From contig NC_064037.1 in the NCBI RefSeq assembly GCF_932526225.1, positions 15,438,601 to 15,502,600 of the forward strand: a DNA stretch of 64,000 nt, given 5' to 3'. Numbering within the stretch: the stretch's first letter is position 1; each line of letters starts with the position of its first letter. Below the pieces are notes generated by a model, which searched no databases, was not told the origin of the DNA, and was given only the letters and a program-made list of their open reading frames with translations. Of this stretch, positions 54,301 to 64,000 are shown piece after piece. The DNA comes from Nematostella vectensis (lineage: Eukaryota; Cnidaria; Anthozoa; Actiniaria; Edwardsiidae). A program made the translations under genes and the position numbers.

Positions 54301-57300
54301 GGTCTCATGAGAAGGCTCCCGTTTGGCGACCTCTGTGTTGATGTGGATCCTGAGCACCTCTTTAAGGAGGAATTCCTTGCCGCAGTGGTCGCAGAAGTTC
54401 CTTTTTCCTTGGGGGTCATCAGGGCTGGAGTCGAGCTCAGAGTGTTCATCTTCCACATGGAAACGAAGTTGAGCTTGCCAGTAGAACAACGTGTCGCAAA
54501 ACTGTTGAGTATTTAAAGAAGTCATATTTTGGGGTATTATATTGGAAAAAAAAAACAGAATCGAACAAACTGGCTGACTTAAAAAACGTTGAAAATCGGA
54601 AACGTTGTTCAGCTTACCATCGAAAGGCCATAAAGGACATATAAATACTGGGAGGCCACAATACAAGAGACTGGTCATTTCCTTAAAACTTCACTCAAAC
54701 ATTCACATGACCGAAGACCCGAGACAAGACAAGTTAATACCCCCAGACATACTCTCAAATTTTCAACAACAAGAATTTGATAGCTAAAAGGCAGTCCTCC
54801 TAATTGTTTACGTTCAGCATTATTACCTTACAGGGGATCGTCCTGGTTTTGGTTTTCGCCTTTTCTTTAAGTTCAAAACTGTCCGCTGTGGCATTATCAT
54901 CATTATCATTTAGGACTCTATCAAGATCGCCTTCATCGCTTAGCTAAAGAAAAAATACACAGAAATATTAATCTTGGAAATTGGGTATGCTCTTTGGAAT
55001 TTGGATAAGCCATAGAAAATCTGCTAAATATCTACGTGTTAGTTATATAGTTGAGTCTTAGCATGCTCAACAGGCGATAGTTGCGTGAAAGACAGAAAAG
55101 CCGAGATAGTCTGCTTGAAAAAGCTTTCAATTTTTGGCCGAGTGCTACGTCGGATAGAAGGGCTTTTTTCTAGGGCGATTTTTGAGAACCTGTTTCATAG
55201 GTTAAGCTGAATCCCGAGGACTCGAATACAGATCATTCGAATTCCCTGCCAACTTGACTGACACCAACAAGAGACAAGAGAATCTATAAGAATCCGCGCT
55301 ATTAAACAGGCAAACTGCTCTAAATTATCAGTCACATCCTAAAAAAAAAAACTTCCAATATACACACAGCTTTCACAAGTTTGAAATACTTTTCGCGTTT
55401 TCCGTTAAAAATCATGGGAGATGGTTACGTAATCGACCGGAAGTAAACTGGTGATAATGCGGCTTTAACAGGGCTCCACTGTACGCACAAAGCACTCAAC
55501 TTGAAGCCGCATTGTAACCAGTTTACTTCCGGTCGATTACCTAACAATATCCGATGATTTTAAACGGAAAACGCAAAAAATATTTCAAAATATTGGAAGC
55601 AGTGTGTCTATTGGAAATTTCTTTGAAGGTGTGATTGGTAATTTAGAGCGTATGGCCTGTTAAATATCTCGGGTTCTAATAGATTCTTTTGTCTTTTAAC
55701 GGTTGAGGTTTCCGTCGGACCTCCAGAAGTAAACTGGTGACAATGCGGCTTTAATAATGGTTTTGGTAACAACACTATTATACACCAGTACCTCACTATT
55801 AACACCATCATCTTTCCTTCTTGTCTTTAGTCTGCAGCTGCGGCGCCGGCTCTTGCAAGGCGGCATGACAGCTTCCTTAAAAGCTTCTTTGTCGTACAGC
55901 AACACCTCGTCCACAATGTCCTCAAAGTCAGGGTCTGCATTCTTCTGCTTGTCATCTTCACCATTCGACTCCTCCTCAGATTCAGAAGATTGTGCTTTAG
56001 CTTCAGCAGTTGAGGTTTTTACTGTGTTTTCTTGAATAGCTGACTTGGTATGCCCTAATGATGATATGCCATATATTTTTTTCTTGTTGAGAGATTTTCT
56101 TCTTATAACAGATTTTCTTGTACCTGTTGATTGAACAAGAACTTATTACACTTAATTTTCGCGAATTCAAAATTGTGCGATTTTGAGATGCCTATTTCGT
56201 GTCACTTTATTTTCGCGATTGCGCTCTTTTCGAAATATAAAATAAAATTAAAAAAAAAGGTCACGATTTTGGTACAATCAAATCAAGCAAAAAATTAAAT
56301 GGAATTAAAATGTGTATCAATCATCAGTAAAAATCAGTGAATGTTTTGCTATCGAATATTTGAATAAGCAAAACCCAACAAAAGATTTATTAACAGGCTA
56401 AATTGAATTCCGAGAAAAAGTCTTCCTTATCATACGACTCACTACCTTTGCTTACGTACTATATGTTCATTTCATGGATGAAGTATGGCACGAGTCAAAG
56501 GTAATATTTGGTCCCATATTTTCTCAATAAATACAGCTGGGAATGTTATTCAACTATCTTGAACACTCTGTGTTGGTATATATCTACCCTATAAATAAAG
56601 TATTGCGAATTAAAGGGGGAATTACTTTCTCCCTATAATGATGATGAATTTGCGGACTAAATAGATAAGGTGTATCAAAAAAGATTAATGTTTTTATTTT
56701 CATGTCACTTAATTCTCACATTCTTCTAAAATTGAGACATGAAGATAATATTGCATCAGTACCTTGATGTCTAGTCGTCGGTACTGATGGACTTGAATCA
56801 TCTCCATTCCACCCCCCTGGTACTTGTATCTGGATAAGGGAGTTTTGTATACTGTTCACATCAAGAACTTGCAGGTCACTGGAAAGTAAGAGTAATTGAT
56901 CAGCAAACAGCCCATCATGACTGCCATCTCTGGACATTCTCAGAAATTCTCAGAATCTCAGAATACTTTTTCTTTAGTATTTCCTCCAAAGACTAATTGT
57001 TTTGTTTTATACAGGTACTGTATAAACTGAATAATGATTTGAACCACTGAAAGAGCCTCTGAAACAATTCAGCCTCTTTTTGGCATTTTTGGAAAAAGTA
57101 AGACTCTTGTTTGTTTTTTGTTCTTTTTGTGGGTGTGTGAACTGTATGTCCCTCCCACTTTTAAGTGGAAAAATATGTTTACAGAAAAAAAAAAGATAAA
57201 GGGACAAAATGACAAAGACATATTGCAAATGTTAAATCAAAATGTAAATATTATATATTATCCTGGTTAGATTATTCAGTACAAAAAATAGTCCCATCTC

Positions 57301-60021
57301 CTTTTAGAATTAAAATGTATAAGGCTAATAAAACAGTATGTATACCTGTCACATGGCATGGCCGGGGAGACCACTGCGCTTTCCATTCCTGTATCCTACA
57401 GATAAAAAATTGATCAGTTACTTGATATTGAAAGCAGTTTACTTTTGGTCGATTACATACAATCTCCAATGATTTTTAATGGAAAATGTGAAAAATATTT
57501 CAAAATTGTAAAGAAGTGTGTGTCTTGTAAGTTACTTTGAGGATGTGATAAGTTAGAGCAAATGGCCTGTTAAAAATAGATATAAAAATATCATATAAAA
57601 ATAGATATAAAAATATTCTAATAGTTTTTTTTGTCTCTTGTTGGCTGAGGTTTCAATCGGCCGTCCAGAAGTAAACTGGTGACAATGCGGCTTCACACTA
57701 ATCTATGTATTACTTTGAAAAATTTGTACACATTTTTTCATAAGAACTTTAAATTTAAAGAGTTCATGAGGGGCGCAAAAGTGGTAGGGAGGATCTTTTT
57801 AAAATTCTTGAAGAAAGACTTGAACACAAGCAGGGTTAAAAAACTCATGGTTTCATTTGTTTAAATAATGCCATTTTAGCACCAATTTTTTCATTTCTAT
57901 TACTACTGTGCCTATCATCATGCCACAGAAAAAAAACAGTACCTGCAAAGGTATAATGGGCTGGTCAGCATTTGAATAATTGCCCTTATGGTTACAGCCT
58001 GGGTACCAAGCATACAAATCTTTGCTCTCATCTTCTCTTTTCTTGGAAATTGATTGATGTGGTGACCTTCTGAGTAGCATTGAACTTTTGACTCCTAAAG
58101 TAACAGATTTTCTTGGATCTGTTAAAAATATACACTTCATTTGAGAGATGCATTATTATATTTTATAAAAAGATGTAAAGTACCTTGATGATTTAATGGT
58201 TTTGTTATGTGAGAAGAGAGGGCTTCTTTTGCACTCCATACTTCTGGGAGTTCTATTTTGATAAGCGACGCTTGAATTGCCTTGACATCAAGAGTCTTAA
58301 GATCACTAGAGTTTAAAAAGACAATATCAATAACAGCTAAATATGAACAGGCTAACAGTAGAATAACATGTGTCATCTGAGGGGCTACAATAGTATCAAA
58401 CAAATGCTAAGAATCTGTCCCCAAAAATTGTTTTACTGAGACACCCATCAGCTCCTTCCAGCATAATTTTTGTAGCAGAAAAACATCACATGCTTTTAAA
58501 GTATGGCTACCTTTCCTCATCGGGCTCAGAGGATGTTTTCTCAATAGGTTCCTCTTCTTCTTCTTTCTATATAAACAGAAGAGACATTTAGAAAATAAAT
58601 GGATTATCATACAAATAAAGATAATATCACTCTGCCTTTATAAACTACAGATAAACCGCATAGCTAAATTGGTGATGCATGACCTTGGGAATCCAAAATC
58701 CTTGTCTAAGTTGTAAATAGATCTTAGTCAGACAAAAGCTTTGGGGGCGGTCTGGTTTTGATTGTTTGGGTTGATTAACTTACTGTATGCGCTATTCCCA
58801 AATGAAAAAAAGGAATTTCGGATTGTGGGGATCGTGCAACAACAAATTTCGATATAACACCTATACATTCTCAATATATACACCCCCAAAGTACTGATTT
58901 CAAACTCTTTACTCAAATTATAAAAAAAAAAACACCATTAAGGCACCATATAACAAACACAATAAATTCAGTCCTAATAATCAGTTGTGTAGCCAGGATT
59001 TGCTGATGGGGAATTGCAGGCCGAGATTCTAAGATATAACGACACATTTTGGCAGTCTAGGGGTGAGAGTACATGAACCTAACCCCATCTATGGGGGTGT
59101 AGCTGAGCGTCATTCAAATCTTTGCCGGAACTAACCCAATTTGTCTTTGAAACCCGGATTCCCAGGACCATAAGGATAAGAAAAAATGCTCATTTTGCCA
59201 TTTTGTGCTACTATGGAATTTCTCAAAGCAACCAATAAGCAAATAGTGTGCAAGGTTTTCACTTTTCATTTGGACTTATGATGAAGCATTGGTTGTTCAT
59301 TGCCTTTATGTATCCCTGTTATCCAGTACTTTTATTGCTGGAACGCAGAAAATTTGAATGAGCTTTATGCTTTGGGCATATTATAAGGGGGAAAGGTTAG
59401 AGGATATACTGTATGCACCTCACTGCAAATTGGGGTTTGGGGAGGGGGGAGTAACAGTCAGATCTGACACAAGTCCATAACATGGCAATTCCATCGTACT
59501 AAAGAGTGTCATATTGGTATGAAAGAGAAGTCTTCAATAAGCTCAAATTGGTCATATTTTGCTTTACTATGCCCAAACACGACATGTTTTATTTTTTAAA
59601 CACAATTAGACACAATTTAGTGCTGCGAGGATGGTAATGGATCATTGGGCAAGTCAAATTACAAATAACCATCATCTACACATATACAAACATTTCTAAT
59701 TTCTAGTAGTTTATTGAGTATAACATCTCTAAGCGTTTCAACTTTCAGCTGATGTGAGAACCATCACACATTACAGCTCTAGAAATTACTTATTCAATAC
59801 GAGATTCTCAGTTGAACAAGAAATGATGGATTAACGTATCCAGTATTTTCTCTTATTTCCAAACAAAATCTCTACATCCAACAAACAGCTACGACATTTT
59901 ACAAGAATACTACTTAGTATTAGCCAAATATAAGCTTACTAAACAAGAACTTACACGTGAATTGGCAACAACACATCCAGACTGCTGGGCCAATTTCTCG
60001 ATTATCGAGTGAAGTTTGCGC
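54274..60021 (-). CDS. Upstream exons of the ZF1 locus (acidic protein, first fingers)
   Basis: Nine exons with compatible phases: 59955-60021, 58511-58566, 58184-58305, 57943-58118, 57346-57395, 56763-56878, 55792-56123, 54827-54943 and 54274-54501. Exons 2-4 and 5-7 form a duplicated triplet with the same phases (SDLKTLDVKAIQASLIKIEL against SDLQVLDVNSIQNSLIQIQV; RKSV opens both third exons). The middle is acidic (ESEEESNGEDD; DPDFEDIVDEVLLY). One finger is split by an intron (IPCK joined to FCDTLFYWQ, H-x4-H); a second (CDHCGKEF) lacks a properly spaced final His and the frame stops. The start codon was not found: an ATG at 60219 is near but out of phase. The set may be a broken 5' part of ZF1 or a separate gene. 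Function unknown. Confidence 0.65.
55230..55757. mobile_element. Two head-to-head MITEs (family F6)
   Basis: 55492-55757 is bounded by GAAGCCGCATTGTAACCAGT and AGTAAACTGGTGACAATGCG. The segment 55230-55478 is its reverse complement with one end missing, so together they make a 500-bp palindrome-like structure in an intron of the ZF1 locus. Confidence 0.75.
57428..57693. mobile_element. MITE F6, third copy
   Basis: AGCAGTTTACTTTTGGTCGA at the left and AAGTAAACTGGTGACAATGC at the right, with inner words shared with 55492-55757 (AATGGCCTGTTAAA, TGTGATAAGTTAGAGC). Confidence 0.7.
58661..58855. mobile_element. Fold-back MITE F1, distant copy
   Basis: TAGCTAAATTGGTGATGCAT, GGGAATCCAAAATCC at the left and CGCTATTCCCAAATG, GGATCGTGCAACAACAAATT at the right match both arms of the tandem pair at 2692-3125 at lower similarity. 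Confidence 0.7.
58856..59954. other. Intron-like sequence, nothing recognised
   Basis: Lies between the first two candidate exons of the ZF1 locus. It has AT-rich sequence, a GGGGAGGGGGGAG tract at 59438, and no repeat shared with the window. Confidence 0.4.
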
Positions 60022-60647
60022 CTGCAAAACAAATAATTGAGGATTCAATCTAGTGTTTGTCATGAGAATGTACAAACAAGGACGATATAGCTCGCATACC
60101 CGCGACTTCGTGAAATATCTGTCATGTTGTGGACAACAACAACATGTCCCTACTTGTCTTGTTGCTTGCTGTCTAAACATTAGGTCCCAGGCCCCGCAGA
60201 ACGCATGCGCAAATGACATCGCATGACAGAAACAACAACAAAATTCCTTGGAAAATAATTCTTGGAGTACTTGACAAAAGTAAAGGCTTACAAAAACTTA
60301 AACAAGTGCGCGACCCAACGTAGCGTACTGCGACTCTGAAATTATCTAACATTTCTTGTCTTTAAGGGGGATAGGGGGTGGGGGGGGGGGGGGGTACATA
60401 AAGAACACTGGCGGCCTAGGTTTATACCGTGTCTGAATTTCAGATAAAGTAAGGATTTACAGATGAAAGACTTAATTATAGAATCCTAGAATCTTTTATC
60501 GGTGCGTGGACCCGCGCGCGCTCGTGCAACATGACGCACACTAGTGACGCAACAATCAAACGTGTTCCAATTTTTGAGATTCTCATTTCTGCTCCCCGGT
60601 TGTCCAGGGAAGCACACATTTCCTTCATCACACATTTTTCAGTCGCA
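60022..60647. promoter_or_regulatory. Spacer between divergent ZF1 locus and 60648 gene
   Basis: This 0.6-kb spacer should contain two promoters facing away from each other. A G run of about 16 (60376-60394) is the main landmark. TATA boxes are not obvious; GC-rich CGCGCGCGC lies at 60513. Confidence 0.35.
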
Positions 60648-62201
60648 ATGGGCGCCGCGTGTTGTACAGCGCATGCGAAAGAGCCCGAAGTGCTTCAACA
60701 AATCGAAGGAAAACCCGTGGGATCAGAAGCGACAGGATTAAACCAATATGTGAAGAGTATCAATTTTGATAAAAACAATGGAGAAGACGCGATAAATGAG
60801 ACGCAACCAGACGACAAGAGAGAGGAGGCTGGAGAGGATGACAATAATGATAGTGGCGCGATAGAGGATCAGGGGACGGCTCCTCGAGTTAGACGTGTCC
60901 ACGTGATGCACGTCGACATGCGAGAAGAGCTTGCAAGAGGCGACAAGAACTTCACAGAGATTCTCCACGGACAAGGCATGAAGTCCGCGCGCGCTGGGAG
61001 ACTGGTTCTGAGTAGCCGCAAGGTGGTGACCAACAGACCAGGTACACCCGCGCCTTGTCCTACGAGCAGACAAACCCACATGGATGGGATCAAGAAGCTT
61101 GTTAGTTCAACTCCCAGCACAAGCACTACTCGGGGGTACAAGGAAAAGGTATGCAAGACCTGTGAGCTCGAATCACTGAAAGAAGGAAACACAAGAACGA
61201 GCTCGAGTGATGAGAAAGCTACCGATGGAAAAAATTCATCCGACCGTACTCCTCCCTCAGCCCGGAAGACAGCCTCGGTCAAGAAGATATTGAGGAAGCG
61301 ACCAAAAGGCGCGCGGAGGAGGTCCCAGGAGACGATTCCTGAAGAGATGAAGGAAGACACCTCTGCAAAGCCACAAGCCAGGGTGAGCGCGTGGAGAGAT
61401 CACCGCAGGTACTATAGCAGCCCTGAAAGCAGTGACATGTCACTGAAGAGCTTCTCCTCCTGCGATATCGATGAGGATGAAACCAGCCTGGACTCAAAGT
61501 TTGACAGCGTGACTGCTCTGGGCCCCAGCTCCCCTGCGAGTTACTGCAGCAACGGGTTTACTACATGTGGTACACCTCGGACGTCTTCGGATGAAGAGCT
61601 CGTCACCTTGTTGACATCTACGGTGGACGGTAAGCCTAGACCAGTGCTTGCAAGCAAGCAGGCGTACGACAGACTGGCCGAGACACACGGTATCGTGGCA
61701 ATCATCCTGAAGGACAACCTTCCTGGTTACCCCACCCCCGAACGCATCTCCGACGAGGAGTTGACCAGGTACGTCGAGCGATCAGCGCTAGATGAGATGG
61801 TACAAACCGAGGGCTGGAGAGAAGTTGCAGGGCAGTATAACTCGGACTCAGACAGCGAGGCGGAGGAGGATGTGCCACTAGCGTTCGCCGCCATCAAAGG
61901 ACGTGACCCTGAGAAGGCAGACAAGGAGCGAGAGAAGAACATGTGGGTCATGTATCGCGCTTATCGCGCCATGAAAAAGGCAAGCCGCCGAGGACGCAAG
62001 TTCCTGACAGAGGTGAAGGGGTACCTGCAAGACAGAAAGGTGCGCAGGGTGTCTCCACTATTTGCCGAGGAGTTGTTTGTCCCTGTAAGACGTGAAGAAC
62101 AGCAGTCGCAGGTCAGTGGAGGACAAGTCAAGTATGAGGAACAGGCCAGAGAGGCACTGGCCGTAGTGGAGGACGATTTGGACATTCAGGACCTTGAGTG
62201 A
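60648..62201 (+). CDS. Disordered acidic protein with dual acylation signal
   Basis: A single-exon ORF of 517 aa from ATG 60648 (G at -3 and +4). An in-frame ATG 39 codons upstream exists, but the inner start is preferred because it yields MGAACCT, which fits N-myristoylation at Gly2 with two neighbouring Cys for palmitoylation; this would tether the protein to membranes. The rest is mostly low-complexity: acidic (EAGEDDNNDSG), Ser/Thr-rich, a basic patch (KKILRKRPKGARRRS), Ser/Asp-rich (SDMSLKSFSSC), then a more ordered C-terminal third (LAETHGIVAIIL, DEMVQTEGWREVAGQY, KNMWVMYRAYRAMKKAS, FLTEVKGYLQDRK). No known domain is recognised. It resembles scaffold or signalling adaptors in style only. 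Confidence 0.8.
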   Translation: MGAACCTAHAKEPEVLQQIEGKPVGSEATGLNQYVKSINFDKNNGEDAINETQPDDKREEAGEDDNNDSGAIEDQGTAPRVRRVHVMHVDMREELARGDKNFTEILHGQGMKSARAGRLVLSSRKVVTNRPGTPAPCPTSRQTHMDGIKKLVSSTPSTSTTRGYKEKVCKTCELESLKEGNTRTSSSDEKATDGKNSSDRTPPSARKTASVKKILRKRPKGARRRSQETIPEEMKEDTSAKPQARVSAWRDHRRYYSSPESSDMSLKSFSSCDIDEDETSLDSKFDSVTALGPSSPASYCSNGFTTCGTPRTSSDEELVTLLTSTVDGKPRPVLASKQAYDRLAETHGIVAIILKDNLPGYPTPERISDEELTRYVERSALDEMVQTEGWREVAGQYNSDSDSEAEEDVPLAFAAIKGRDPEKADKEREKNMWVMYRAYRAMKKASRRGRKFLTEVKGYLQDRKVRRVSPLFAEELFVPVRREEQQSQVSGGQVKYEEQAREALAVVEDDLDIQDLE

Positions 62202-64000
62202 GCGTAGCTCCTGAAAGGTCTACTATGTTTTCATAAGGTTTCGAATAATTTATCAGAATTAGTGTGTATGTCTGAGTGCGATAGACATTTAGACATTTAT
62301 TATTTAGCTACTCTAAATAATATACATGCGCAGAAACGTGATGGCGAGAAGGCTTTGCAAAAAGGAGAATCACTCTGGCTTGAGAAAGAACTGGACTCGC
62401 GAGATAGAAGAGTGAGAAGTCTCTACCTATATCAACATGTGTGACAGCAGAAAAGCGTCAATACAAAATTAGACACGGGAACCTCGAGACTTCTGATAGA
62501 AGCCTTAACAATGTGCCCATACTATATGTACTTTATATTAGAATTAGTGTGTATGTCTGAGTGTGGTAGATTTAGCGACTGGGACCCTTTAGGAACGCAG
62601 AGACGAACAACAAACAGTTCTGAATTACGATAAAGCAAGAGATACACCAAAACGTTTTGAAGGATGAAAAATTACCAAAGCCAAATACAAATAAATGAAG
62701 GCTCGGATGCTGAAAGAAAGGGGTTAAAAATACACCAAACGGTCATCAAGAAACAGCAAAAAAGTGAATAAATAAACATATAGAGGATCAGAAAATTTCA
62801 CGAGAAAAGACTACAGATTTAGTTACTCTCACTGTAGAACTGATGTGCTATAGCCTAAAGATAAAGAAAATTAAGTCAAGAGTCACCTAGACGAAATCCA
62901 TTTGTGCGCCGAATGGCTTTAATGAAGATACAAACGTATCGCGATAGAAGGAAAAGTGAGACGAAGAAGATAAAAACGGCTGCGAAAAGAGAGCGAGCCA
63001 CAAGGGGAAGTAGTCAAACAGGTTAAAAGTGTTTTGATGAGAAGTTAATTGGGAAAGGGTTAACACGAGAATGAGATAGAAGTGGGCATGGAAGAAAGGC
63101 AAATAAAAGGTTCAACATAGAAATGAAGAGGAGAAGCAGTTTAATAAAAAGAAAGGATTGAGATGCTGAGAATTAGGAAGAAGAAGAAAGCGACTGATCA
63201 GAATAATAAAGATGGCGGAACAAGGGTAGAAATACGGAACGAAGGCTTGAGATCGACGGAAAATGTGATGGAATGGATGCGGTAGAATACCGATGGAGGG
63301 ACGAAGAAGGCTAGCGTAAATGGTCGTAGGAAATGGAAAGTAAGACGATGGAAACCAACAGCACCCAGTCTACGCATGCGTGAATTAGCGGAAGCAAGGA
63401 TCGTAGGGCACCGATGGGTTGCTGTTGGTTAGATTGGAAAAGATGGCAGAAGGTGGGACGGAATGGGGGTGGGGTATTTAGGAATGAAAGGAGAGGATTT
63501 GGCAGAGGTGATTGAGATGGAATGGCGTTTCGTTTTGTTTGTAAGGTAATTGGAATTTTAGCAGAGAGGTATGTAAGAATGATATTGAGTAAGAGATTAC
63601 ACGGATGCAAAGGGGTTATTGATAAAGTTTATGTTTGAAATTGATTCGGTGGAAAAGTTTACGAGTAAATAGAACCAAGAAAGTCGAGAAGATAAGAGCA
63701 TTGTTGAAGAAAACGAAAAGATGAAACAAATAATGGACTAAAAAGAAACTACAAAGTATAGAATTAGAATTAAAGATCAAGATGTTGATAGTATATTGAT
63801 AAGTACAGAATAATGGAAGAATGTGAAAACTAAGTCTGAATACAAAAGACGAACGACGAGAAATGAGGACAGTAGAAAATGGGATGGAAAATAAATCGAG
63901 TGTTAAAAAAGGATATGAATGACTATTCAAAATCTTGGAACAGCACGACGAAGAAGTTGCAACAAGTCGTGGATAATAAATCAACGAATTGGAATAAAGG
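62202..64000. other. Purine-biased non-coding stretch
   Basis: The 3' flank of the preceding gene carries a direct repeat AGAATTAGTGTGTATGTCTG at 62256 and 62541. From about 62640 to the window end, the plus strand is rich in A and G (GAAG, AGAA, GGAA words) for more than 1 kb. Minus-strand ORFs there are pyrimidine low-complexity and have no domain. Confidence 0.5.

Noticed and set aside
60531..60647. 39-codon N-terminal extension of the acylated protein
   Set aside because: An in-frame ATG exists, but the inner ATG has better context and creates a perfect MGxxCC acylation signal; the extension is probably leader sequence.
62887..63984. Minus-strand ORFs of 71-122 codons
   Set aside because: Pyrimidine-rich translations of the purine-biased strand; Ser/Phe/Leu low complexity, no domain.

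Overview
This window is animal nuclear DNA. Genes are split by GT-AG introns, genes and introns are full of DNA transposons, MITEs, a tRNA-derived SINE and a Ty3/Gypsy LTR element, and gene families are typical of Metazoa (rhodopsin-type GPCR, C2H2 zinc fingers, CHY/RING E3 ligases, THAP). Together with NF-kB-type promoter sites, the mix fits a cnidarian (anthozoan-like) genome best, but nothing in the sequence fixes the species.

The most interesting part is 4.5-28 kb. A divergent gene pair occurs there twice in tandem. The minus-strand partner is a four-coding-exon gene for a small unrecognised protein (174 aa at 4535-6265, 167 aa at 14275-17530) with a Trp-rich amphipathic N-terminus and a coiled-coil-like C-terminal half ending in VNPVL. 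The plus-strand partner is a CHY-zinc-finger/RING-H2 ubiquitin ligase related to RCHY1/Pirh2 (7118-12521 and 25268-27991). Between the partners, both copies keep a similar regulatory block with kB-type sites, a perfect CRE, and a further kB site next to the TATA box of the small gene. Copy 1 later received a 2.7-kb THAP/YqaJ DNA transposon in the ligase gene. Copy 2 had its promoter separated from its first exons by a 7-kb Ty3/Gypsy element with matching CATG target duplications. A decayed third terminal exon of the small gene lies in an intron of the second ligase gene.

From 28 to 43 kb, repeats dominate: several fold-back MITEs, a reverse-transcriptase scrap abutting a 3-kb 32-bp minisatellite with a 724-bp higher-order repeat, an intronless class A GPCR (36551-37525), a SINE, a decayed gene (41350-42259) and a 66-bp satellite array.

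From 43 to 60 kb there are two related minus-strand C2H2 zinc-finger loci. The first (43836-45888) is a pseudogene. The second (50320-60021) has seven good fingers, a long basic/repetitive C-terminal tail and an internally duplicated exon triplet, but its first finger exon looks truncated by local tandem repeats. The window ends with a single-exon gene for a probably myristoylated and palmitoylated disordered protein (60648-62201) and 1.8 kb of purine-biased non-coding sequence. The first 1.9 kb may hold the last three exons of a plus-strand gene that starts outside the window.
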